DNA from: Rhizobiales bacterium 63-22
GTDB lineage: Bacteria > Pseudomonadota > Alphaproteobacteria > Rhizobiales > Rhizobiaceae
NCBI GenBank assembly: GCA_001898995.1
Contig: MKVZ01000020.1
Location: forward strand, 47,438-111,437
Direction: 5' to 3'
DNA length: 64,000 nt
Positions 31,658-39,845 of this stretch are shown in pieces; the first letter of the stretch is position 1, and the number at the start of each line of letters is the position of its first letter. The notes under the pieces are model-generated. The model saw only the letters and a list, made by a program, of their open reading frames with translations, searched no databases and was not told the DNA's origin. The position numbers were made by a program, and so were the translations under genes.

Positions 31658-32287
31658 ATGCCCTTGCCCGTCACCCTTTCCGCTCTCGATCTCGGCGCGC
31701 TGTTGTGCAGCCGCATCTGCCACGACATCATCTCGCCCGTCGGCGCGATCAATAACGGGCTGGAGCTTCTGGAGGAAGGCGGCGCGGACGAGGATGCGAT
31801 GGCGCTCATCAAGTCCAGCGCGCGCAATGCCTCGGCGCGTTTGCAATTCGCCCGCATCGCCTTCGGCGCAGCAGGTTCCGCCGGCGTGCAGATCGACACC
31901 GGCGACGCCTTCAATGTCGCCAATGAGTATTTCAAGAACGAGAAGCCGGAACTGACATGGGAAGGCCAGCGCGTGCTCCTGCCCAAGAACAAGGTCAAGC
32001 TGCTGCTCAACCTGCTTCTGATCGGCAACGCAGCCATTCCGCGCGGCGGCTCACTGGCCGTGCGGCTCGAAGGCGGCGACAGCGAGCCGCGCTTCACCGT
32101 CACCGCCAAGGGCCGCATGCTGCGCGTGCCGCCGAAATTCCTCGAACTTCACTCCGGCGCGGCGCCGGAAGAGCCGATCGACGCCCATTCCGTGCAGCCC
32201 TATTACACGCTGCTTCTGGCCGAGGAAGCCGGCATGACCATCACGATCAACGCCACGGCGGAAGACATCGTCTTCGCCGCAGAATAG
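31658..32287 (+). CDS. chpT: histidine phosphotransferase ChpT
   Basis: A 209-residue protein that passes phosphate from the CckA kinase to the response regulators CtrA and CpdR. The phospho-acceptor His22 lies in SRICHDIISPVGAINNGLELL, as in the dimerisation helices of histidine kinases; the C-terminal part is a degenerate ATPase-like domain that does not bind ATP in known structures. The start is the ATG at 31658 after GGAG at 31647-31650; an in-frame GTG lies six codons upstream. It converges on ctrA, its target, with a shared terminator between. Confidence 0.93.
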   Translation: MPLPVTLSALDLGALLCSRICHDIISPVGAINNGLELLEEGGADEDAMALIKSSARNASARLQFARIAFGAAGSAGVQIDTGDAFNVANEYFKNEKPELTWEGQRVLLPKNKVKLLLNLLLIGNAAIPRGGSLAVRLEGGDSEPRFTVTAKGRMLRVPPKFLELHSGAAPEEPIDAHSVQPYYTLLLAEEAGMTITINATAEDIVFAAE

Positions 32288-32339
32288 ATTTCAGGGCGGC
32301 GGCTCTTCCGCTCCCTCCCACCGAAATCCGGCCTGAAAC

Positions 32340-32371
32340 GTAAAAAGCTCCGCCACGGCGGAGCTTTTTAC
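32340..32371. terminator. bidirectional terminator between chpT and ctrA
   Basis: GTAAAAAGCTCCGCC and GGCGGAGCTTTTTAC form an almost loop-free inverted repeat with A and T runs at both ends, so it can serve both converging genes. Confidence 0.88.
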
Positions 32372-32395
32372 ATCGATATGCTGTTATATCGGCTA

Positions 32396-33094
32396 TCAGG
32401 CGCTTTCGCGCATTTCCGCGCCCGGCTCGCGCAGCACATAGCCGCGGCCCCATACCGTCTCGATATAGCTCTGGTTGCCGGAAACGGCGTCGAGCTTCTT
32501 GCGCAGCTTGCAGATGAAGACGTCGATGATCTTCAGTTCCGGCTCGTCCATGCCGCCATAGAGATGGTTGAGGAACATTTCCTTTGTCAGCGTCGTGCCC
32601 TTGCGAAGAGAGAGCAGTTCCAGCATCTGATATTCCTTGCCGGTCAGATGCACGCGCTGCCCGGCGACCTCCACCGTCTTGGCGTCGAGATTGACCACCA
32701 GATCGCCCGTGGTGATGACCGACTGGGCATGGCCCTTGGAGCGGCGCACGATGGCGTGGATGCGGGCGACCAGCTCGTCCTTGTGGAAGGGCTTGGTCAT
32801 GTAATCGTCGGCGCCGAAGCCGAGGCCGCGCACCTTGTCCTCGATGCCGGCCATACCGGAGAGGATGAGGATCGGCGTCTTGACCTTTGAAAGGCGCAGC
32901 GTGCGCAGGACTTCGTAACCGGACATGTCCGGCAGGTTCAGGTCCAGCAGGATGATATCGTAATCGTAAAGCTTGCCGAGATCGATGCCTTCCTCGCCCA
33001 GATCGGTCGTATAGACATTGAAACTCTCGGATTTGAGCATCAACTCTATGCTCTGTGCGATCGCACTGTCGTCTTCAATCAAAAGGACGCGCAT
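32396..33094 (-). CDS. ctrA: cell cycle response regulator CtrA
   Basis: A 232-residue OmpR-class regulator, the master regulator of the alpha-proteobacterial cell cycle. The receiver domain has the acidic pair Asp8/Asp9, the phosphorylated Asp51 in ILLDLNLPDMSGYEVL, and Lys101 in MTKPFHK. The C-terminal winged helix ends with FICKLRKKLDAVSGNQSYIETVWGRGYVLRE. It binds TTAA-N7-TTAA sites and controls division and envelope genes. Phosphate arrives via ChpT, encoded next door, and SciP restrains it. CtrA-like sites upstream suggest autoregulation. Confidence 0.97.
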   Translation of the reverse strand: MRVLLIEDDSAIAQSIELMLKSESFNVYTTDLGEEGIDLGKLYDYDIILLDLNLPDMSGYEVLRTLRLSKVKTPILILSGMAGIEDKVRGLGFGADDYMTKPFHKDELVARIHAIVRRSKGHAQSVITTGDLVVNLDAKTVEVAGQRVHLTGKEYQMLELLSLRKGTTLTKEMFLNHLYGGMDEPELKIIDVFICKLRKKLDAVSGNQSYIETVWGRGYVLREPGAEMRESA

Positions 33095-33623
33095 CTCTTA
33101 TCCCCTTTCCGCAGCCGACCAGGTTTCCCTCACGGCAGAACACGGAACTGTCGTTGCCTTTGCATGAAGGTGCCAGCAAATGGTTAACAAAATATGATTC
33201 CGGTTGGCAAGCATATTTATGTCCCGATTAGAAAATTCTTATAGACACATGAATCATAAGGATATTCCCCTTCCATTGATTCTAATGTGTCACTTTAAGA
33301 AATTTCTCCAAGCGACTCATTCGACTCTGGCTTTCACCTGTTGCTCAAAAAGCACATCAGGTTTACCGGGCCTTAAGTTCCTGATGCGTATGATTAACTC
33401 CGCCGGTAAAGGAATGGTTACCAAAAGGGTGAAATTTTAACTTTTTGTTTCGCCTCGACGGACCATTGCGGATAGCGGCCACGGCATCGGCCCGTTTTTC
33501 GGGCGCCGGACCGTGCAGGGATTCGCCGGCGCTGGAGCAGATGGTCCCTCTCCCGCGCAGGCGCCACGAAGACGGGGGGACGCCCCAAACAGGAAACTGG
33601 TTGGTGTTCAAGGAGTATTGCGT
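33095..33623. other. long regulatory region between ctrA and the FliJ-like gene
   Basis: About 530 bases, AT-rich compared with its surroundings, with no supported gene. It holds a CtrA-like site (33362-33376) and the half-site TTAACCAT on the minus strand (33180-33187), 86 bases upstream of ctrA. Long, multi-promoter upstream regions are known for ctrA in Caulobacter and Brucella. Confidence 0.55.
33362..33376. promoter_or_regulatory. CtrA-like box upstream of ctrA and the FliJ-like gene
   Basis: TTTA-CCGGGCC-TTAA matches TTAA-N7-TTAA with one mismatch. It lies 268 bases from the ctrA start and 248 from the FliJ-like start, so either could be regulated. Confidence 0.45.
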
Positions 33624-34016
33624 ATGAAGCCACGGGAAAGCCTTCTAAGGCTCAAACTGTTTCAGGTGAAGGAAAAGCGCCGCCAACTGGGCCAACTGGA
33701 CCTGATGATCGGCGAGTTCGAGCGCATGGCCGCCGAACTCGATGCGCAGATTCTGACAGAGGAAAAAAAGGCCGGCATCAGCGACGTCAACCATTTCGCC
33801 TATCCGACCTTCGCCAAGGCGGCACGCCAGCGACGCGACAATCTCTTCGTATCGATTCGCGATCTGATGTCGCAGAAGGAAGCCGCCGAGGCGGAGCTTG
33901 CCGCCGCGGAGGGCGAGCTTTCCAAGGCCGAGGCGCTGGAAGAGCGTGACGGCGGCAAATCGCCCCGCGAGGCAATGGACGCCGCATCCGGCCGGCAGAG
34001 CGCGATGATCGGATAA
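33624..34016 (+). CDS. FliJ-like coiled-coil protein
   Basis: A 130-residue helical protein. The sequence MKPRESLLRLKLFQVKEKRRQLGQLDLMIGEFERMAAELDAQI and the later VSIRDLMSQKEAAEAELAAAEGELSKAEALEE form two long amphipathic helices, as in FliJ, the general chaperone and ATPase-associated stalk of the flagellar export apparatus. A FliJ-type gene facing ctrA is in keeping with CtrA control of flagellar genes. AAGGAG at 33610-33615 sets the ATG at 33624. No other flagellar genes are in the window, so the specific role is inferred. Confidence 0.7.
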   Translation: MKPRESLLRLKLFQVKEKRRQLGQLDLMIGEFERMAAELDAQILTEEKKAGISDVNHFAYPTFAKAARQRRDNLFVSIRDLMSQKEAAEAELAAAEGELSKAEALEERDGGKSPREAMDAASGRQSAMIG

Positions 34017-34053
34017 AGCGCGTCCAACCGGATTACGCCGTCATCGACCCAAC

Positions 34054-34080
34054 AAAAAACCCGGCTCGCGCCGGGTTTTC
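34054..34080. terminator. bidirectional terminator after the FliJ-like gene
   Basis: AAAACCCGGC (34056-34065) pairs with GCCGGGTTTT (34070-34079), with A and T runs on both sides, between the converging FliJ-like and aminotransferase genes. Confidence 0.85.
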
Positions 34081-34106
34081 CGTTTGGACCATCTTGGTGC
34101 GGCCGA

Positions 34107-35231
34107 TCAGTCCTTCCTGCCGTGGAAGGCACGGATCGCGCCGATGATCCTGTCCTGATCGGACTCCGACAGGTAGGGGTGCATCGGCAGGCTGAGGATA
34201 CGCGAAGGCAGGCTTTCCGACACCGGCAGACCGCCGGGCGCAAGCGGATAACGCTTGTAGGCCGTCTGCAAGTGCAGCGGCTTCACATAATAGATCACCG
34301 ACGGAACGCCCTCCGCCTGAAGATGCGCCTTGAGGCCGTCGCGGTTTTCGCTCTCGATGGAGTATTGCGCCCAGGCCGAACGGCTGCCTGCGGGCATGAG
34401 CGGCACCTTCACCACTTCCTTCAGCCCCTCATTGTAGCGCCGGGCGATGCGGTCGCGCGCCTCCATCTCGTCTTCGAGAATGACGAGCTTTTCCAGAAGC
34501 ACCGCCGCCTGAATCGTGTCGAGGCGGGAATTGAGGCCGATGCGCACATTGTCATATTGCGTCTCGCCCTTACCATGGAACAGCACCGAGCGCAGCGTGT
34601 CGGCCAATTCGGCATCGTTGGTGAACATGGCGCCGCCGTCACCGTAGCAGCCGAGCGGCTTGGCCGGATAGAAGCTTGTCGAGCCGACATGGCCGAAAGC
34701 GCCGCACATGACATTGTCGCGCTTGCCGCCGACGGACTGCGCCGCGTCCTCGATCACGAACAGGCCCTCGCGCTCGGCGATGGCGGTGATGCGGTTGTAA
34801 TCGGCGGCGAGACCGAAAAGATCGACCGGGATGATCGCCTTCGGCTCCAGCCGGCCTTCCTTGCGGACGGCGGCGATGGCCGCTTCGAGCTGGGCGGCGT
34901 CGATATTGTAGCTGTCGGGATCGACGTCGATAAAAACCGGCTCCGCGCCCGCCAGCGCCACCACTTCCGCCGTGGCGGCGAAGGTGAAGGACGGCACGAA
35001 CACCGCATGGCCGGGGCCGACGCCATGCGCCATCAGCGGCATCAGCAGCGCATCGGTGCCGTTGGCGCAGGCGATCACATGCTCGACGCCCAGATATTCG
35101 CCCAGCTTCTTCTCGAATTCGGCCACCTCGGGCCCGAGGATATAACGGCCTTCCGCGACAACCTTGGCGATGGCGGCATTGAGACGGCCTTCGATACGCG
35201 CGCGCTGCGCCCCGAGATCAATGAACTGCAT
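34107..35231 (-). CDS. gnnB: DegT/DnrJ-family sugar aminotransferase, probable GnnB
   Basis: A 374-residue PLP enzyme. The family motifs are GVEHVIACANGTDALLMPL, FVPSFTFAATAEVVALAGAEPVFIDVD, VIEDAAQSVGG, and the PLP lysine in TSFYPAKPLGCYGDGGA. Such enzymes transaminate a keto-sugar nucleotide. With the Gfo/Idh/MocA dehydrogenase encoded 166 bases upstream on the same strand it fits the GnnA/GnnB pair, which converts UDP-GlcNAc to its 3-amino derivative for 2,3-diaminoglucose lipid A, the form found in Brucella and relatives. A role in O-antigen sugar synthesis (WbpE type) is the alternative. Confidence 0.7.
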   Translation of the reverse strand: MQFIDLGAQRARIEGRLNAAIAKVVAEGRYILGPEVAEFEKKLGEYLGVEHVIACANGTDALLMPLMAHGVGPGHAVFVPSFTFAATAEVVALAGAEPVFIDVDPDSYNIDAAQLEAAIAAVRKEGRLEPKAIIPVDLFGLAADYNRITAIAEREGLFVIEDAAQSVGGKRDNVMCGAFGHVGSTSFYPAKPLGCYGDGGAMFTNDAELADTLRSVLFHGKGETQYDNVRIGLNSRLDTIQAAVLLEKLVILEDEMEARDRIARRYNEGLKEVVKVPLMPAGSRSAWAQYSIESENRDGLKAHLQAEGVPSVIYYVKPLHLQTAYKRYPLAPGGLPVSESLPSRILSLPMHPYLSESDQDRIIGAIRAFHGRKD

Positions 35232-35397
35232 GTTGGCTCCAATATATCGGAATCCGCTTGAAAAGCCGCGAATCCCAGCCCATTCTTTATTCGCTCACAA
35301 CCCGCCCGGCTACCGCCGGAACGTTCAAAGTTTTGCGAAATTGTGTAACACGGCTTGACGAACCGAAACCCCGCCCCTGCCGCTTCCGGCCTGCTTT

Positions 35398-36360
35398 TTA
35401 CCCCCGTTGCGGATGGCGCACGGTCGCCTCGGTCAGGATGCGCAATACGCTGATCGCCTCGCGCCCGTCGGTGCGCGGCGTCTCACGCGTTTCGATGCAA
35501 TGCAGGAAATGCTGCAATTCACGCGTCAGCGGCATGCCTTCCGCGACCTCGATATAGGTCGGATCTGCCGATTTGAAAGCCCACTGGTCGCCCTCGCGCC
35601 AGACCTGATGCCCGTAGAAGGCAAGCTTGCGCTCCCACGGCTCGCCATCGTCGAAGACCGCCATGCCCTTCGTGCCGGTGACGGTGAGGCGCCGCTCGCG
35701 ATAGGCGTTGAGCCGCGATGCGAAGAGATGGGCGCGGATGCCGTTCGGAAATTCCATATGCACGTGGGCGAAATCGCTGAGGTGATCGAGCACCGCCGCC
35801 CCCTCGCCGCGAATGGCGCAGGGCTCCTCGCCGGTGATGGCGAGGATCATGGAAAGATCGTGCGGCGCCAGATCCCAGAGCGCGTCGTTCTCGCTGTGGA
35901 ACTTGCCGAGGCCTACGCGGTGCGAATGGACATAGCGGACATCGCCCAGTTCGCCGCCCTTGGCCATGGCGAGCAATTTCTCGAAAGCCGGATGGAAGCG
36001 CAGCACATGGCCCACCATGAACACGCGGCCTTGCGCGCGCGCGGCCTCGACTTCCGCCTCCGCCGCAGGGATATCCAGCGCGATCGGCTTTTCCACCAGA
36101 ACGTCCTTGCCGTTCTTCACCGCCTCGATGGCATAGCGCGCATGGAACTGCGCCGGCAGGGCAAGTACGATGCCGTCGATATCCGGGCGGGCGAAGAGTT
36201 CATCGACCGGCACGGCGGGAACGCCGAATTCGGTGGCGAAACGCACGGCGTTTTCCGCTTTGGCATCGGAGACGGCGGCCAGCGCGCCGAGGCTTTTGAG
36301 GGTACGAATATGGTTGCCGCCCCAATAGCCGCAACCCAGAACCGCAATACGAGGTGCCAT
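35398..36360 (-). CDS. gnnA: Gfo/Idh/MocA-family oxidoreductase, probable GnnA
   Basis: A 320-residue NAD-dependent dehydrogenase. The Rossmann start is IAVLGCGYWGGNHIRTLKSLG; the active-site region is VLVEKPIALD (EKP motif, about residue 90) and HSENDALWDLAPHDLSMI. GnnA/WbpB-type enzymes oxidise C3 of a UDP-GlcNAc-type sugar to supply the keto substrate of the aminotransferase encoded downstream. No acetyltransferase gene like wbpD follows, which favours lipid A 2,3-diaminoglucose over an O-antigen pathway. The substrate is inferred from family and pairing. Confidence 0.7.
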   Translation of the reverse strand: MAPRIAVLGCGYWGGNHIRTLKSLGALAAVSDAKAENAVRFATEFGVPAVPVDELFARPDIDGIVLALPAQFHARYAIEAVKNGKDVLVEKPIALDIPAAEAEVEAARAQGRVFMVGHVLRFHPAFEKLLAMAKGGELGDVRYVHSHRVGLGKFHSENDALWDLAPHDLSMILAITGEEPCAIRGEGAAVLDHLSDFAHVHMEFPNGIRAHLFASRLNAYRERRLTVTGTKGMAVFDDGEPWERKLAFYGHQVWREGDQWAFKSADPTYIEVAEGMPLTRELQHFLHCIETRETPRTDGREAISVLRILTEATVRHPQRG

Positions 36361-36542
36361 GAAACTTGTGCCTTTGCTGATGCGGCGTTTCTATCGGTGA
36401 GAATGATGGAAAACAAGACGAAACCTGCATCAAGAATGCTTGACAGGGTTTCATTCGCCACCTATACCGCCGCCATTCCTCGACAGGGACAGCCTTCGGC
36501 CGCAGGCGATGCGGATGAAAAGCCGGTTTCCATGTGGGGCGT

Positions 36543-36619
36543 GGCGGAGTAGCTCAGTAGGTTAGAGCAGAGGAATCATAATCCTTGTGTCGGGGGTTCG
36601 AATCCCTCCTCCGCTACCA
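36543..36619 (+). tRNA. tRNA-Met (anticodon CAT)
   Basis: A 77-base cloverleaf: acceptor GGCGGAG/CTCCGCT (one G-U pair), D-stem GCTC/GAGC, anticodon stem GAGGA/TCCTT with loop ATCATAA (anticodon CAT), and T-arm GGGGG-TTCGAAT-CCCTC. The 3' CCA is encoded. The A-T rich anticodon stem and lack of three G-C pairs point to elongator Met, not the initiator. Confidence 0.95.
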
Positions 36620-36926
36620 CCGGCTCCATTGAGGTGGGTTTCCAAGCTTTCCGGTCCCAAAAGCTTCCTGATATACGGTCTCGGCAGGTCCATGCCCGGC
36701 GAATGCGGTTGGATGGATACGCATGGCCATCCCGCCACCTCCGCGAGCACCCGATTCGTTGATACATCACAAATTTGTCATAACCAATGAATCTTGCAAC
36801 CCACCCTTGACCCGGCACAACGCCCGTCCGAATATCAGGCTGCGGGTCAATGTGGCTTGAATTCATACGCTCCTTCTCGATGTTGAAGCGGTCCAGCCCA
36901 ACGAATGCCCGCGAAAGGAGAGAGTC
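36620..36926. other. intergenic region upstream of the amino-acid ABC operon
   Basis: 307 bases without a supported gene. ACAAATTTGT (36769-36778) is a perfect 10-bp palindrome and TTGACC near 36808 could be a -35, but no convincing -10 pairs with it. No integrase remnant or repeated tRNA end was seen. Confidence 0.4.
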
Positions 36927-37739
36927 TTGAAAAACAAGTCGCTAATCGCGCTGGTCGCCACTCTGGCGTCCGGCATTGTGTTCTCGGCCGCTGCAACATC
37001 GATTGCGAGCGCTGCCGACTCCACTACGCTCGTCGTCGGCGCGGACACCACTTTCCCGCCCTTCGAGTCGGAGAAGAACGGCAAGGTCATGGGCTTCGAC
37101 ATCGATCTGATCAAGGAGATCGCCAAGGCCGAGCACATGAAGGTCACGATCAAGACACTGCCCTTCAGCGGTATCATTCCGAGCCTTCAGGCCGGTTCCA
37201 TCGACGCTGCGGTCGCCGGCATCACCATCAAGACCAGCCGCATGCAGAACGTCAATTTCAGCAATGCCTATTACAAGTCCGGCCTATCGATCCTTGTGAA
37301 AAAAGGCTCGAAGATCAAGGGCTTCGCCGATCTGAAGGGTCATGTCGTCGCCACCAAGAAGGCGACGTCCTCGGTCGACTACCTGACCAAGAACGGCTTC
37401 CCGACCGACTATATCAAGCAGTTCTCGAACATCGACGACGCCTATCAGGCGCTGGAAACCGGCGGTGCGGACGCGGTCATCTTCGACAATCCCGTCAATC
37501 TTAACTTCAAGACCAGCCACAAGAACGTGGAGACGGTCGGCCCGCTGCTCACCGGCGAATATTACGGCATCGCCATCACCAAGACGAAGCCCGACCTGAC
37601 CGCAAAGATCAACGACGGTCTGGAGAAGGTCAAGAAGAACGGCGAATACCACAAGCTCTTCGTGAAGTATTTCGGCGGCGACACCAGCGGTGAAGTCAAC
37701 GAAGTGAAGAAGCCGTCCGACGTGGCGATTTCCGGCTGA
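36927..37739 (+). CDS. polar amino acid ABC transporter substrate-binding protein
   Basis: A 270-residue periplasmic binding protein (SBP_bac_3). The signal peptide ends at SIASAADS (about residue 30). LVVGADTTFPPFESEKNGKVMGFDIDLIKEIAKA, GSIDAAVAGITIKTSRMQNVNFS and GEYYGIAITKTKPDL are typical of the GlnH/HisJ group. The start is TTG at 36927 with AAAGGAGAGAG at 36914-36924. The permease and ATPase follow. Gln-type ligands are the best guess; the binding residues do not fix the amino acid. Confidence 0.88.
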   Translation: MKNKSLIALVATLASGIVFSAAATSIASAADSTTLVVGADTTFPPFESEKNGKVMGFDIDLIKEIAKAEHMKVTIKTLPFSGIIPSLQAGSIDAAVAGITIKTSRMQNVNFSNAYYKSGLSILVKKGSKIKGFADLKGHVVATKKATSSVDYLTKNGFPTDYIKQFSNIDDAYQALETGGADAVIFDNPVNLNFKTSHKNVETVGPLLTGEYYGIAITKTKPDLTAKINDGLEKVKKNGEYHKLFVKYFGGDTSGEVNEVKKPSDVAISG

Positions 37740-37763
37740 GCCGGGATCGCACAAGCGGGAATC

Positions 37764-37792
37764 GCGTGCGGCGCACAGGACGCGCCGCACGC
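37764..37792 (+). other. intercistronic stem-loop after the binding protein gene
   Basis: GCGTGCGGCGC (37764-37774) pairs with GCGCCGCACGC (37782-37792), followed by TTCTTTG. It lies between the binding protein and permease genes and may cause partial termination or protect the upstream mRNA. Confidence 0.65.
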
Positions 37793-37846
37793 TTCTTTGC
37801 CGTTTCCTCACCCATAATCTGAAAACAAGAAACAGGGCACGGGTTC

Positions 37847-38515
37847 ATGGACGCCATCTGGCAAAACATACCTGTCATCTTGAGCGGCCTGCTGCTGACG
37901 ATCGAATATTCGATCGTCGCGATCATCCTGATGGTCGTGATCGGCCTGGTCGCGGCGCTGATGCGCCTGTCCAGGGTCGCGCCGCTGCGCTGGATCGCTA
38001 CGGCCTATGTCGAGATATTCCGCTCGACGCCGCTTCTGGTGCAGCTTTTCTTCATCGTGCTCGGCCTGCCGGCGATCCTGCCGGTCAACGAGTGGTTCGG
38101 GCAGCTGACCTATCCGATTCTCGCGGCGGCCGTCACGCTCAGCCTGAACGAAGGCGCCTATGTGACCGAGATCGTGCGCGCGGGCATCCTCGGCGTCGAC
38201 CGCGGCCAGAAGGAGGCGGCGGCCAGCATCGCCATGAGCAATTTCCAGACGATGCGTTACATCGTGCTGCCGCAGGCTTTCAAGCGCATGATTCCGCCGC
38301 TGGTCAACCAGGCGGCGCAGACCATCAAGGACACTTCGCTGCTGGCGCCGGTCGGTATCATCGAACTGGTCTACAAGAGCGAAACCGTCATCGCAGAAAC
38401 TTTCGCGTCCTTCGCGATCTGGGGCTTCGTCGCAGTGCTTTATTTCATCCTCATATTCTCCCTGTCGAAGTTCTCGGCCTATATCGAGAGGAGGCTGCAA
38501 GTTGATAAGCGTTAA
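37847..38515 (+). CDS. polar amino acid ABC transporter permease
   Basis: A 222-residue HisM/GlnP-type permease with about five hydrophobic helices. YVEIFRSTPLLVQLFFIVLGLP is the classic family segment and the ATPase-docking loop is NEGAYVTEIVRAGILGVDRGQKEAAASIAMS. Only one permease is encoded, so it probably forms a homodimer. The last 14 bases overlap the ATPase gene. Confidence 0.9.
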   Translation: MDAIWQNIPVILSGLLLTIEYSIVAIILMVVIGLVAALMRLSRVAPLRWIATAYVEIFRSTPLLVQLFFIVLGLPAILPVNEWFGQLTYPILAAAVTLSLNEGAYVTEIVRAGILGVDRGQKEAAASIAMSNFQTMRYIVLPQAFKRMIPPLVNQAAQTIKDTSLLAPVGIIELVYKSETVIAETFASFAIWGFVAVLYFILIFSLSKFSAYIERRLQVDKR

Positions 38516-39224
38516 AGACCTTCGCAAGTCCTTCGGCACCGTCGAGATCCTCAAGGGCATCACCACCCATGTGGACAAAAACGAGGTCGTCGTCGTCATC
38601 GGCCCCTCGGGCAGCGGCAAGAGCACTTTCCTGCGCTGCCTCAACGGGCTGGAAACGGCGACCGGCGGCACGATCGAGATTGCCGGCATGGTGCTGACCG
38701 ATCCCAAGACCGACATCCGCAAACTGCGCCAGCATGTCGGCATGGTGTTCCAGCAGTTCAACCTGTTCAAGCACCTGACCATCCTCGAAAACATCACCAT
38801 CGGGCCGCGCAAGGTGAAGAAGATGCCGGTGGAACAGGCCAATCGCGTGGCGCGCGATCTTCTGGCCAAGGTCGGCCTTAACGGCAAGGAAGGCCATTAC
38901 CCGGACGAGCTTTCCGGCGGCCAGCAGCAGCGCGTGGCGATCGCCCGCGCGCTGGCGATGGGACCGGACGTCATGCTGTTCGACGAGCCGACCTCGGCGC
39001 TGGACCCGGAAATGGTCGGCGAAGTGCTGAACGTCATGAAGGCGCTCGCCAGCGAGCACATGACGATGGTGGTCGTCACGCATGAAATGGGCTTCGCGCG
39101 GGAAGTCGGCAACCGCGTCATCTTCATGGACGATGGCCGCATCATCGAGGAGGGCAATCCGCACGAATTGTTCGCCAATCCGCAAACGGACCGGATGAAG
39201 AATTTTCTGGCAAAGATTCTTTAG
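38502..39224 (+). CDS. polar amino acid ABC transporter ATP-binding protein
   Basis: A 240-residue GlnQ-type ATPase. Walker A is GPSGSGKST (about residue 34), the Q-loop MVFQQFNLFKHLT, the signature LSGGQQQRVAIARAL, Walker B VMLFDEPTSALDPE, and the switch His in VVVTHEMGFAREV. It starts with TTG at 38502, preceded by GAGGAGG inside the permease gene, so translation is coupled. Homodimer on the cytoplasmic face. Confidence 0.92.
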   Translation: MISVKDLRKSFGTVEILKGITTHVDKNEVVVVIGPSGSGKSTFLRCLNGLETATGGTIEIAGMVLTDPKTDIRKLRQHVGMVFQQFNLFKHLTILENITIGPRKVKKMPVEQANRVARDLLAKVGLNGKEGHYPDELSGGQQQRVAIARALAMGPDVMLFDEPTSALDPEMVGEVLNVMKALASEHMTMVVVTHEMGFAREVGNRVIFMDDGRIIEEGNPHELFANPQTDRMKNFLAKIL

Positions 39225-39285
39225 GGCATTTTGCAGCAGATGGAATCCGCCGGCACCGCATGGGCGCGGTGAAAGCAGACTATCA

Positions 39286-39358
39286 GAGCGGTTGTTCCGA
39301 TGCAGTCGGAACAACCGCTCGAAGAATGGCGTGAGACCGGCATTATGCAATAATGCCG
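39286..39358. repeat. two consecutive intergenic palindromes
   Basis: GAGCGGTTGTTCCGA (39286-39300) and TCGGAACAACCGCTC (39306-39320) form a perfect 15-pair stem. A second stem, CGGCATTA/TAATGCCG (39338-39345 and 39351-39358), follows. Neither has a U-tract. The first resembles repeated palindromes I associate with Brucellaceae intergenic regions, but copy number was not checked. Confidence 0.6.
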
Positions 39359-39401
39359 TGCGCCCTTGATATTCCTGCCTTACCGCGGCATATCAATTGT
39401 T

Positions 39402-39821
39402 ATGACCATCATTCTCCAGCAACCGCACTCGTCCATCGATGCAGCATCCATCCGCGAGCTGGTCGAGACATTTTACGCACGGGCGCGCAAGGACGACGTT
39501 ATCGGCCCCATCTTCGCCGTGGCTGTCCATGACTGGGACCGTCACATCGAGCAGATCACGCAATTCTGGCTGTCGGTCATTCTCAAGGCCGGCGATTATC
39601 AGGGCCGGCCCCTGCCCGCTCACCTGAAGCTCGGTCTGCGAGACGAACATTTCGACCGCTGGCTTGCCCTTTTCGAGCAGACAGCGCGCGAAATCTTTCC
39701 GCCGGAGGGCGCGATCGTCTTCATCGACCGCGCCCGGCGCATCGCCGACAGCTTCGAGATGGCCATCGCCACCCATGCCGGCCGGATCGCGGCACCTCGC
39801 CATGCCCGCCGCGCCCTGTGA
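39402..39821 (+). CDS. group III truncated haemoglobin
   Basis: A 139-residue small globin. The group III pattern is clear: IRELVETFYARARKDDVIGPIFAVAVHDWDRHIEQITQFW with an aromatic-rich distal side, the probable haem-binding proximal His in LPAHLKLG, and the family motif DEHFDRWLALFEQT. These 2-on-2 globins bind oxygen or NO and may protect respiration, but their role is poorly defined. ATG at 39402. No NO- or FNR-type box was seen upstream. It converges on the proV-type gene. Confidence 0.85.
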   Translation: MTIILQQPHSSIDAASIRELVETFYARARKDDVIGPIFAVAVHDWDRHIEQITQFWLSVILKAGDYQGRPLPAHLKLGLRDEHFDRWLALFEQTAREIFPPEGAIVFIDRARRIADSFEMAIATHAGRIAAPRHARRAL

Positions 39822-39845
39822 CGGCAGGCCGGCTCGTGTCTCCGC

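Noticed and set aside
36543..36926. tRNA-Met as an integration site for a genomic island
   Set aside because: No integrase gene and no second copy of the tRNA 3' end were seen in the window.
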